Part shown: positions 1 through 5,735 of the stretch, one piece after another
How positions within the stretch are numbered: position 1 is the first letter of the stretch
Layout of the letters: each line of letters starts with the position of its first letter
Assembly (NCBI GenBank): GCA_039934475.1
Contig: JBDTMC010000317.1
Location: forward strand, 1-9,144
Origin: JBDTMC01 sp039934475
GTDB taxonomy: Bacteria > Acidobacteriota > Terriglobia > Bryobacterales > Bryobacteraceae
DNA: 9,144 nt
Direction: 5' to 3'
The notes under the pieces: generated by a model
What the model was told of the DNA's origin: nothing
The model's input: the letters and a program-made list of their open reading frames with translations, nothing else
Databases searched by the model: none
Program-made: the position numbers and the translations under genes

Positions 1-1307
1 TCGATGAGCCGTCGATTGGACTACATCCGCGCGATAACGAACGGCTGCTGGAAACGCTCATCCACCTGCGCGATCTGGGCAACACGGTGCTGATCGTCGA
101 ACACGATCAGGAAACCATTGAGCGCGCCGACTACGTCATTGACCTCGGGCCGGGGGCGGGGCGGCTGGGCGGGCATTTGGTGGCGGCTGGCACTCCGAAA
201 CAAATCGAAGCCAATCCGGAATCTCTCACCGGGCGATATCTTTCGGGGGAACTGCGTATTCCGGAGCCGGAAGTGCGGCGCAGCGGAAATGGCAAACAAC
301 TGGTGATTCGTGGCGCCACGGAGCACAACCTGAAGGGCGTGGATGTCGAATTCCCGCTGGGCACGCTGATCGTTGTTACCGGCGTCAGCGGCAGCGGCAA
401 GTCTACCCTCATTAACGACATTCTTTACCGTGCGCTGGCGAAGGAAGTGTACGGTTCGCACGCCGATCCGGGTGCGCACGATTCCATCGAAGGCATCGAA
501 CTGATCGACAAGGTGATCGAGATTGACCAATCACCCATCGGCCGCAGCCCGCGTTCGAATCCAGCGACCTACACCGGACTGTTCACGCCCATCCGCGAAC
601 TCTACGCCATGCTGCCGGAGTCGCGGGAACGTGGCTACAAGCCCGGGCGGTTCAGTTTCAATGTCAAGGGCGGGCGTTGCGAAGCATGCCAGGGCGACGG
701 CCTGAGGCGCATTGAGATGAACTTTCTGCCCGACGTCTACGTCACCTGTGACGTCTGCCGCGGGCGTCGCTACAACAGTGAAACGCTACAGGTGAAATAC
801 CGCGGCTATTCGATTGCCGACTTGCTGGAAACGACGGTGGAAGAGGCGCTGCAGGCGCTGGAGAATATTCCTCAGCTCAAGATCAAGCTGCAGACGCTGG
901 TGGATGTGGGGCTGGGCTACATACATCTTGGACAATCGGCTACCACGCTCTCCGGCGGCGAGGCGCAACGCATCAAACTGGCTAAGGAACTCAGCAAACG
1001 CCAGACTGGCCGCACCCTTTACATCCTTGACGAGCCCACCACCGGCTTGCACTTTGACGATGTGCGCAAGCTGCTGGATGTGATCCAACGCCTGGTAGAC
1101 CTGGGCAATACCGTAATCGTGATTGAGCACCAGGTGGACGTGATGAAGGCCGCGGACTGGATCATCGATCTTGGTCCTGAGGGCGGCGAAAAGGGTGGGC
1201 ACGTGGTGGCAGTGGGGCCGCCGGAGGCCATCGTTCGGAACAAGAAGAGCCACACCGGGCGTGCTCTGGAGAAGGTGCTGCGCGTTACCATGAATGGGAA
1301 GAAGTGA
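1..1307 (+). CDS. uvrA: UvrABC excinuclease subunit A, C-terminal part (5' end outside window)
   Basis: UvrA is the damage-sensing ABC-type ATPase of nucleotide excision repair; as a dimer it scans DNA and loads UvrB. The reading frame is open from base 3 and gives 434 residues, a little under half of a normal UvrA of about 950. The window opens inside the first nucleotide-binding domain, at its Walker B/D-loop (DEPSIGLHPRDN) and H-loop (IVEHD). The second domain is complete: Walker A GVSGSGKST at 381-407, the UvrA zinc finger as C-x2-C-x19-C-x2-C (bases 678-689 and 747-758), the ABC signature LSGGEAQRIKLAKEL from 948, Walker B LYILDEPTTGLH from 1017, and an H-loop IEHQ. The stop TGA overlaps the GTG start of the next gene, which implies coupled translation. 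No frameshift or lost motif is visible. Identification is secure; only the upstream half is missing. Confidence 0.98.
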   Translation, partial: DEPSIGLHPRDNERLLETLIHLRDLGNTVLIVEHDQETIERADYVIDLGPGAGRLGGHLVAAGTPKQIEANPESLTGRYLSGELRIPEPEVRRSGNGKQLVIRGATEHNLKGVDVEFPLGTLIVVTGVSGSGKSTLINDILYRALAKEVYGSHADPGAHDSIEGIELIDKVIEIDQSPIGRSPRSNPATYTGLFTPIRELYAMLPESRERGYKPGRFSFNVKGGRCEACQGDGLRRIEMNFLPDVYVTCDVCRGRRYNSETLQVKYRGYSIADLLETTVEEALQALENIPQLKIKLQTLVDVGLGYIHLGQSATTLSGGEAQRIKLAKELSKRQTGRTLYILDEPTTGLHFDDVRKLLDVIQRLVDLGNTVIVIEHQVDVMKAADWIIDLGPEGGEKGGHVVAVGPPEAIVRNKKSHTGRALEKVLRVTMNGKK

Positions 1308-2263
1308 GTAAGTACAAGCACCAACCACTTGATTTTAGCGGTTTAAAGACCGTGCCCATTGCCGACCGCGGCGGCAAAGTCACCACAGCCCACTTCGCCA
1401 CACCCTACCGCAAAGGCCAAGGTGTCGGTGGACTTCTGAGCGGTCTGCCCAGCATCCTGGCGGCGGATTCCTTCCGTGCCGTTGTGGCCGCGGTTCTGGC
1501 TGCGCGGGCGAAGGGCAAGCCGGTGCTCTGGGGCATGGGCGGCCACGTCATTAAGTGCGGTCTCGCGCCGGTGTTCATCGACCTCATAGACCGCGGCCTG
1601 GCAACTGGCCTGGTGATGAACGGAGCGGCCACCATCCACGATTACGAAATCGGCATCGCCGGCCACACCAGTGAAGATGTTGAGGCCATGCTGCCCGATG
1701 GGCGCTTCGGTTCCGCCGACGAAACCGGCCGCCAAATGAACGAAGCCATCACCGCGGGGATGGCAGACGGCATCGGCATGGGCGAAGCCCTCGGACGCCA
1801 ACTGGAGACCACGGCGAACCCGCGCTTCGCCGATTACAGCCTCGTGCTGGGGGCCTACCGTCGCGGCATCCCGCTCACGGTCCACGTGGCGATGGGGACA
1901 GACACGCCGCACACCCATCCACTCGCGGACGGCGCGGCCATCGGCTACGGGACGCACCGCGATTTCCGTCTGCTCTGTTCCCTGGTGAACGATATGCACG
2001 ATGGCGGCGTCTATTTGAACGTCGGCTCAGCCGTGGTTTTGCCCGAGGTGTTTCTGAAGGCGGTGTCGGTAGTCCGCAATCTGGGCAATCCGCTGCTGCG
2101 CTTCACGACGGTGAACATGGACTTCCTGCAGCACTACCGGCCGAAGGCGAATGTAGTGGACCGCCCTCACGCCAAGGCCGGCGGCCATGGCTACTCGCTG
2201 ACCGGGCATCACGAGATCATGATTCCGCTGCTGGCCGCGGCGTTGGTGGAAGCGGACGCATGA
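1304..2263 (+). CDS. Deoxyhypusine synthase-like conserved protein, function unknown
   Basis: This 319-residue protein resembles, by eye, the deoxyhypusine synthase (DHS) fold. DHS normally transfers an aminobutyl group from spermidine to eIF5A in eukaryotes and archaea. The resemblance lies in the order of several blocks: GMGGHVIKCGLAPVFIDLI (77-95), NGAATIHDYEI (106-116), IPLTVHVAMGTD (189-200), GGVYLNVGSAVVLPEV (234-249) and GHHEIMIPLL (301-310, matching the C-terminal FPLL region of DHS). The WGK motif carrying the DHS catalytic lysine is not recognisable; K291 lies near the expected place but without that context. There is no signal peptide or membrane segment, so it is probably cytoplasmic. 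The GTG start overlaps the uvrA stop (GTGA), with GGGAAG just upstream. Bacteria have no eIF5A; EF-P is the nearest equivalent, so the substrate is unknown. Family-level similarity is likely; any specific enzyme activity is not supported. Confidence 0.72.
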   Translation: MSKYKHQPLDFSGLKTVPIADRGGKVTTAHFATPYRKGQGVGGLLSGLPSILAADSFRAVVAAVLAARAKGKPVLWGMGGHVIKCGLAPVFIDLIDRGLATGLVMNGAATIHDYEIGIAGHTSEDVEAMLPDGRFGSADETGRQMNEAITAGMADGIGMGEALGRQLETTANPRFADYSLVLGAYRRGIPLTVHVAMGTDTPHTHPLADGAAIGYGTHRDFRLLCSLVNDMHDGGVYLNVGSAVVLPEVFLKAVSVVRNLGNPLLRFTTVNMDFLQHYRPKANVVDRPHAKAGGHGYSLTGHHEIMIPLLAAALVEADA

Positions 2264-3000
2264 CGCCCGAACTGACACCGCTTCCTCCGCCATCTGAACC
2301 CGATCCCGTCTTCTGGGGTTGGCTGGACGTGGCCCTGTTTCTCGGCGCCGTGCTGCCTTCCCTGTTGATCGCCGGTTATCTCACGCGCGGCTTACTCAAA
2401 CTCATTGGAGCCAAACCGATGGGGGCGGTGTCGCTGTTGGTGGCCCAGTTCGTCGCGTATGCGCTGCTCTTTCTGGCGCTCTACGGGGTTCTCAAGCTGA
2501 AGTACGGCCGGCCATTCTGGAGTTCCCTCGGTTTGACGAGCATACCCAAGGCAGTGCTCCGACGGGCGATCCTGATTGGGCCGCTACTCGCCATTGCTGT
2601 CAGCCTGGGCGGCATTGTGCTGCAAACTCCGGAAACAGAGAACCCGATGATGAAGCTGTTGCAGGACCGCAGCTCTATCGTTGTGGTGGGAGTTTTCGCC
2701 GTCACCTTCGGACCGTTGGCCGAGGAACTGATCTTTCGGGGCTTCCTGCAACCTTTGTTGCAACGGACTTTCGGGATCATCGGCGGAATTTTTTGCGCCT
2801 GCGTAGTGTTCGCGCTGCTGCACGGCCCGGAATATGGCTGGACCTGGCAGCATGTCGTGCTGCTCACGCTCGCTTCAGCCGTTTTCGGTTGGACGCGCTA
2901 CCGCACCGGCTCCACTACGCCCGCCGTACTGATGCACTCCGTCTATAATTTCACCATTTTCACCGCATTTCTGATTGGAAAGGACCTGCCCGGTCAATGA
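2260..3000 (+). CDS. CPBP-family intramembrane metalloprotease (Abi/CAAX protease-like)
   Basis: An integral membrane protein of 246 residues with the three conserved motifs of the CPBP (CAAX protease and bacteriocin-processing, Abi) family: EELIFR (E155, E156, R160), FALLH (F184, H188) and HSVYN (H226, N230). In this family the glutamates and histidines form the intramembrane, metal-dependent active site. Hydrophobic stretches near 22-45, 56-78, 103-121, 139-153, 172-188, 196-211 and 228-240 fit a polytopic protein; the proline-rich N-terminus (residues 1-16) is probably cytosolic. The ATG overlaps the previous stop (ATGA) and GGTGGA lies 9 bases upstream. Bacterial members act in bacteriocin self-immunity, peptide processing or protein maturation, but the substrate cannot be told from sequence and the neighbours give no clear hint. 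All catalytic residues are present, so it is probably active. Confidence 0.9.
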   Translation: MTPELTPLPPPSEPDPVFWGWLDVALFLGAVLPSLLIAGYLTRGLLKLIGAKPMGAVSLLVAQFVAYALLFLALYGVLKLKYGRPFWSSLGLTSIPKAVLRRAILIGPLLAIAVSLGGIVLQTPETENPMMKLLQDRSSIVVVGVFAVTFGPLAEELIFRGFLQPLLQRTFGIIGGIFCACVVFALLHGPEYGWTWQHVVLLTLASAVFGWTRYRTGSTTPAVLMHSVYNFTIFTAFLIGKDLPGQ

Positions 3001-4019
3001 TAGAAACGATTGAATGGACGCCTGAGGGCGTCGTCATGATTGACCAGACAAAGCTGCCGAAGGAAGAGAGCTACGTCACTTGCCGCGACTACGTTGAGGT
3101 GGCGGACGCGATCAAGACAATGATCATCCGCGGCGCGCCGGCCATCGGTGTGGCCGCGGCCATGGGCGTGGCGATCGGTGCTTTGAAATCGGAAGATCTG
3201 CCCGCGGACATGCCTGTCATCTGCGATACCTTGGCCAGAACGCGGCCCACCGCCGTCAACCTGTTCTGGGCCATTGACCGCATGAAGCGCCTCTACGAGG
3301 GAATGGCGTCACAACCGGCGGCAGCGATCCGGCAACGGCTGGTTGACGAGGCATTGCTGGTGAAGGTGGAGGACATCGCGATCAATGAGGCGATGGGCCG
3401 CCACGGCGCCGATCTCATTCCCGATGGCAAGACGGTGCTTACGCACTGCAACGCGGGCGCGCTGGCTACGGCAGGTTACGGCACCGCACTCGGCGTGATT
3501 CGCGCTGCCGTGGCGCAGGGGAAGAAGATCGATGTCTTCGCCGATGAGACACGTCCGTTTCTGCAAGGCGCGCGCCTCACTGCCTGGGAGTTGCAGCGCG
3601 ACGGTATCGACACTACGCTGATCACCGACAATATGGCCGGGCACTTCCTCAAGAGTGGCCGCATTGGCTGCGTGATCGTCGGCGCGGACCGGATTGCCGC
3701 CAATGGCGATGTCGCCAATAAAATCGGGACGTATGGAGTGGCGGTACTGGCGAAGGAGAATGGTGTACCGTTTTACGTCGCCGCGCCGATTTCCACCCTC
3801 GATCTGACGCTTGCATCGGGTGACCTCATTCCGATTGAAGAGCGCCCCGCTTCCGAAGTGACGCATGTCCACGGAGTAGAGATGGCGCCCGCGGGCATTG
3901 CTGTCGCCAACCCGGCGTTCGACGTGACACCCAACCGCTATGTCACGGCCATTATTACCGAACGCGGCGTGGCCCGTGCGCCCTATACCGAATCACTGAA
4001 ATCTCTCGCAAAGGCTTAA
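2997..4019 (+). CDS. mtnA: S-methyl-5-thioribose-1-phosphate isomerase
   Basis: MtnA converts 5-methylthioribose 1-phosphate to 5-methylthioribulose 1-phosphate, a step of the methionine salvage pathway that recycles methylthioadenosine left over from spermidine synthesis and other reactions. The 340-residue length is normal. Visible family motifs are RGAPAIG (45-51), the catalytic cysteine in THCNAGALAT (C151), DETRP (183-187), the catalytic aspartate in GADR (D231) and NKIGTY (241-246). The pair C151/D231 matches the catalytic pair of characterised MtnA enzymes and separates it from eIF2B regulatory subunits of the same superfamily. The ATG overlaps the preceding stop (ATGA), and GGAAAGGA lies about 12 bases upstream. 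No other methionine-salvage gene is in the window. The protein is cytoplasmic. Confidence 0.95.
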   Translation: MIETIEWTPEGVVMIDQTKLPKEESYVTCRDYVEVADAIKTMIIRGAPAIGVAAAMGVAIGALKSEDLPADMPVICDTLARTRPTAVNLFWAIDRMKRLYEGMASQPAAAIRQRLVDEALLVKVEDIAINEAMGRHGADLIPDGKTVLTHCNAGALATAGYGTALGVIRAAVAQGKKIDVFADETRPFLQGARLTAWELQRDGIDTTLITDNMAGHFLKSGRIGCVIVGADRIAANGDVANKIGTYGVAVLAKENGVPFYVAAPISTLDLTLASGDLIPIEERPASEVTHVHGVEMAPAGIAVANPAFDVTPNRYVTAIITERGVARAPYTESLKSLAKA

Positions 4020-4024
4020 TTGCT

Positions 4025-4579
4025 ATGACCAACCGCATATTGACCGTGTCTTTGCTGGCGGCAGTCACGCTTCTTGCCACTGGCGAATACTCCGGGCGTC
4101 GCGCCCCCAGTTTTTCTCTGCCCGACGCCAACATCGTCTATTACGACATTCTGGATTACCGTGGCAAAGTGCTGCTGCTGGACTTCATGTCGGCCGGTTG
4201 CCAGCACTGCCGCGAGGCGGCGCCGGTCTTTGAGAAGGTGAAACAGAAGTACGGCAACAGGGTCGCCATCCTCTCCATTGTTACGTTCCCCACCGACAAC
4301 CAGCGGACGGTATCCGAATACATCAAGGACACCAAGACCACTGTTCCTATCCTTTACGATAGCGGCCAAGTGACCGGCAACTACTTAAAGGCGACGCCGA
4401 CAGACTCTAAACGGGATATGCCGCGCGTCTTCGTGATCGACCCCTCCGGGATGATCCGGAACGATTTCGGGTACGGGCCTGAGACGAAGGAGATTTTTGA
4501 CGGCCCGGGCTTGTTCGCCGAAATCGACAAAGCGATGGTGAAGAAGACCCCGCCGGCGGCCGCCGCCGCAAAGAAGTAG
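4025..4579 (+). CDS. Exported TlpA-like thioredoxin-fold protein
   Basis: A 184-residue protein of the TlpA/ResA/AhpC-TSA thioredoxin-fold group. Residues 1-20 (basic start, then LTVSLLAAVTLLATG) look like a secretion signal without a lipobox cysteine, so a periplasmic location is likely. The mature part shows the usual order: APSFSLPDA (27-35), the strand KVLLLDFMSAGC, an active-site CQHC (C59, C62), then the cis-proline region MPRVFVID (P133). C-x2-C thioredoxin-fold proteins of this kind usually reduce or exchange disulfides, for example in cytochrome c maturation; this one's partner is unknown. The tail (174-184) is low-complexity, rich in Ala, Pro and Lys. The start lies 5 bases after the mtnA stop with only a weak AAAGG ribosome site, suggesting that it is the last gene of the upstream cluster. 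The stop faces the convergent gene 3 bases away. Confidence 0.85.
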   Translation: MTNRILTVSLLAAVTLLATGEYSGRRAPSFSLPDANIVYYDILDYRGKVLLLDFMSAGCQHCREAAPVFEKVKQKYGNRVAILSIVTFPTDNQRTVSEYIKDTKTTVPILYDSGQVTGNYLKATPTDSKRDMPRVFVIDPSGMIRNDFGYGPETKEIFDGPGLFAEIDKAMVKKTPPAAAAAKK

Positions 4580-4582
4580 AGG

Positions 4583-4843
4583 TCAGGGCATCGGCGAGGC
4601 GCGTTCCGCTACCAGTCCGTAGAGGATTTCCGCATGGAACGACGTCCCGCATGGCCAGACCACGGCATCGCGTTCGATATCCACGGCAACCTCGGCGAAT
4701 TTCCGAAAATCGCGTAAGGACGCAGAAGTTCCGTCGAAATCGATATGGTTTGCCAGCTCTGCCACACCTTCCATCCCGTCCCGGAATACCAGATACAAGC
4801 GGTAGCCAGGCTGGGCTTCGGCCGAGATGAGGTATCGCAGCAT
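4583..4843 (-). CDS. DUF2442 domain protein
   Basis: This 86-residue protein matches the DUF2442 pattern well by eye: an N-terminal strand pair YRLYLVFRDGMEGVAEL (14-30), then a middle and C-terminal part with LRD (43-45), FAEVAVD (49-55), VVWPCG (61-66) and EILYGL (72-77). DUF2442 proteins are small, soluble and of undefined function; they are often encoded beside a DUF4160 gene, a pairing that has led to toxin-antitoxin proposals. The neighbour here is not a recognisable DUF4160. The ATG sits 6 bases after the stop of the upstream gene with AGG at a short distance, so the two are probably one transcript. It converges on the thioredoxin-like gene with a 3-base gap and no obvious terminator between them. 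Confidence 0.82.
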   Translation of the reverse strand: MLRYLISAEAQPGYRLYLVFRDGMEGVAELANHIDFDGTSASLRDFRKFAEVAVDIERDAVVWPCGTSFHAEILYGLVAERASPMP

Positions 4844-4849
4844 GGCGAC

Positions 4850-5098
4850 CTAGGCGCTGGGGCCGATGGGTAAGTCCTTACGTTGGAGTGGGATGCCACA
4901 CCGGATGAGGGCGTTCTCGAGGCTCTGTTCCGTGAGGCGCGAAGCATCGAAACCTACGGTAACCGAATCCAGCGACGAGGCCAATTTCACTGCCTGGATG
5001 CCGTAAACGCTGTAGGTTCGGGAAATCGCTGCCATGTCGGCTTCCGTCACAGTGCGCGTGAGGCCGAACGTCAATTCCACTTTGGTCATTTCGACCAT
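4850..5098 (-). CDS. Small protein of unknown function, possible HMA-like alpha/beta fold
   Basis: I do not recognise this 82-residue protein. Its alternating pattern (strand near 5-11, helix 19-31, strands 34-40 and 44-50, helix 57-67, then IPLQ) resembles the beta-alpha-beta-beta-alpha-beta order of heavy-metal-associated (HMA) domains, and VTVGFDASRLTEQSLENAL looks like their second half. The metal-binding C-x2-C is absent; the only cysteine is C67. It therefore probably does not bind copper, if the fold guess is right. It lies directly upstream of the DUF2442 gene with a 6-base gap, so the two are probably co-expressed. The start at 5098 has no clear ribosome site; an alternative ATG three codons in (5089) is about equally plausible and would give 79 residues. 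Codon pattern and fold-like composition favour a real gene over the overlapping frames. Confidence 0.6.
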   Translation of the reverse strand: MVEMTKVELTFGLTRTVTEADMAAISRTYSVYGIQAVKLASSLDSVTVGFDASRLTEQSLENALIRCGIPLQRKDLPIGPSA

Positions 5099-5143
5099 AA
5101 GGATAACGCAACCAGCTCGGTATCAACGGCAGAAGGCAACAAA

Positions 5144-5164
5144 GGCCGCCGGAGAAAGGCGGCC
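5144..5164 (-). terminator. GC-rich hairpin, possible terminator on the - strand
   Basis: A perfect 7-base-pair inverted repeat, GGCCGCC (5144-5150) and GGCGGCC (5158-5164), around a 7-base loop. Read on the - strand the stem is followed by TTTGTTG, a weak T-run, so it could stop - strand transcription entering from the right. Alternatively it is a hairpin in the leader of the 82-residue gene, whose start is 45 bases further on. On the + strand no T-run follows. No convincing - strand gene lies upstream of it to be terminated, so the role is uncertain. Confidence 0.4.
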
Positions 5165-5425
5165 CTCGTAAATGGAGGAACTCGATGCGCAGGCGGTCAG
5201 TCACCTGAAATCATCGATACGCTATTGCCTCTGTAGTGGAAGGCGAAAACCGATCTTCTCGATACCACTCCGTTCTTAATGCCCGTAAGCCCACGGACCA
5301 CAGGCTTAAGCCGACGAGTACGGCAGTTCCGAGACTTGCGGTTGCGGTATAGTAGTGATGACCCGACTCAAATCCATTTGTAATTAGTGGCGGGCACCGA
5401 AATGGTGCCGAATTGTGAATGGTTG
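5165..5425. other. Non-coding spacer with two short palindromes
   Basis: No supportable gene was found in this stretch. It contains two short inverted repeats close upstream of the str promoter: CAAAT-CC-ATTTG (5369-5380), and GGCACC-GAAAT-GGTGCC (5393-5409), which ends 16 bases before the -35 box. Either could be a regulator site or, for the second, a small hairpin; neither is followed by a T-run. A weaker repeat TAAGCC/GGCTTA lies near 5286-5308. An antisense open frame here (5211-5567) has no credible start. The promoter of the two - strand genes should lie in or near this spacer, but I could not identify one. Confidence 0.4.
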
Positions 5426-5454
5426 TTGACAGGTTTTGTGGTGTTCGGTATGCT
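5426..5454 (+). promoter_or_regulatory. Sigma70-type promoter of the str operon
   Basis: A consensus -35 box TTGACA (5426-5431), an optimal 17-base spacer and a -10 box TATGCT (5449-5454, 4 of 6 matches to TATAAT, including the key T-A and final T). The start of transcription would be near 5461. This is the best promoter seen in the window and lies about 280 bases before rpsL, as expected for a strong housekeeping promoter driving ribosomal protein and elongation-factor genes. The distance implies a leader of about 275 bases. It could equally drive a short independent RNA ending at the T-runs near 5632-5651. Confidence 0.8.
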
Positions 5455-5615
5455 AGTAGGGTTTGGCGAGTTGAATCTTCTGCTCCCGTACTACCCTCAG
5501 TCCTTGGGCTGAGCCGGTCGGGGGCCGGTCCCGCTGGTGCCGCGGACATTTGCGCCGTTGGTGGCAAGGACCAGTCCGAAGCCAGTACGCAAGTACCCTC
5601 GCAACTTCGAGAACA

Positions 5616-5636
5616 GTGGCTTATGTCACGGTTTTT
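5616..5636 (+). terminator. Possible weak attenuator hairpin in the str leader
   Basis: GTGGC (5616-5620) can pair with GTCAC (5625-5629), one pair being G-U, around the loop TTAT; two G residues and TTTTT follow, and a second T-run lies at 5640-5651. The same bases form the 3' strands of P1 and P3 in the larger leader fold, so the two structures exclude each other, as in transcription attenuators. The local stem is short and would be weak by itself, so real termination here is uncertain. Confidence 0.3.
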
Positions 5637-5720
5637 CGGTTTTTATTTGTTCCAGATATCGTAGCGCGCCCTGATTTGTAGTCTGAATTTGCGTGCGCGT
5701 GGACGGTTTCGAAGGTTTTT

Positions 5721-5726
5721 AGGGAG
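5721..5726 (+). promoter_or_regulatory. Shine-Dalgarno site of rpsL that fixes the TTG start
   Basis: AGGGAG lies 9 bases before the TTG at 5736, an ideal distance. No in-frame ATG or GTG occurs nearby upstream, and the protein from TTG begins MPTFNQLVRKGR, the normal S12 N-terminus. This site decides the start codon. Confidence 0.8.
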
Positions 5727-5735
5727 AGTAAAGTC

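Larger units (their letters stand above)
5461..5735 (+). ncRNA. Long structured leader of the str operon (or separate small RNA in its 5' half)
   Basis: This is the presumed 5' untranslated region of rpsL. Base pairing found by eye at 5540-5631: P1, 5545-5549 with 5623-5627, extended by CCG/CGG (5540-5542 with 5629-5631) across a small internal loop; P2, a local hairpin 5550-5567 with one bulged G; P3, AAGCCA (5579-5584) with TGGCTT (5617-5622). P1 abuts P2 on the 5' side and P3 on the 3' side, giving a compact three-way junction. Inside P3 are two hairpins: GTAC-GCAA-GTAC (5585-5596, a GNRA tetraloop) and CTCG-CAACTT-CGAG (5598-5611). Upstream are a small CTCAG/CTGAG hairpin (5496-5513) and a GCCGGTC direct repeat (5513-5519 and 5524-5530). 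T5 runs follow at 5632-5636 and 5640-5644. I do not recognise a known riboswitch. It could be an autoregulatory leader for S12 or S7, an attenuator, or an independent RNA. Confidence 0.5.

Noticed and set aside
2997..4019. mtnA considered as an eIF2B-like regulatory subunit or ribose-1,5-bisphosphate isomerase
   Set aside because: The Cys/Asp catalytic pair and its motifs, together with the length, fit MtnA best.
4560..4600. GC-rich CCGCCGGCGGCCGCC run at the end of the thioredoxin-like gene as a terminator
   Set aside because: No T-run follows on either strand; it encodes the Ala-rich tail.
4883..5236. 117-residue + strand open frame
   Set aside because: It is antisense to the better-supported 82-residue gene, with low-information composition and no family resemblance.
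5211..5567. 118-residue - strand open frame with one hydrophobic stretch near its C-terminus
   Set aside because: Its only ATG lies inside the str leader across the promoter. No start with a ribosome site was found nearer the hydrophobic segment, and the N-terminal half looks like random translation.
5461..5650. Leader considered as 6S RNA, SRP RNA or a known riboswitch (cobalamin, SAM, TPP)
   Set aside because: Signature motifs of these RNAs were not found, and the 5' and 3' ends do not pair into the long 6S-type hairpin. A covariance-model search would settle it.
5419..5664. 81-residue + strand open frame across the promoter
   Set aside because: Its ATG lies upstream of the -35 box, so it would not be on the transcript; it is better explained as promoter and leader.
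5647..5690. Possible second promoter close to rpsL (TTGTTC near 5647, TAGTCT near 5679)
   Set aside because: No acceptable spacing combines a good -35 with a good -10; the upstream promoter is far better.
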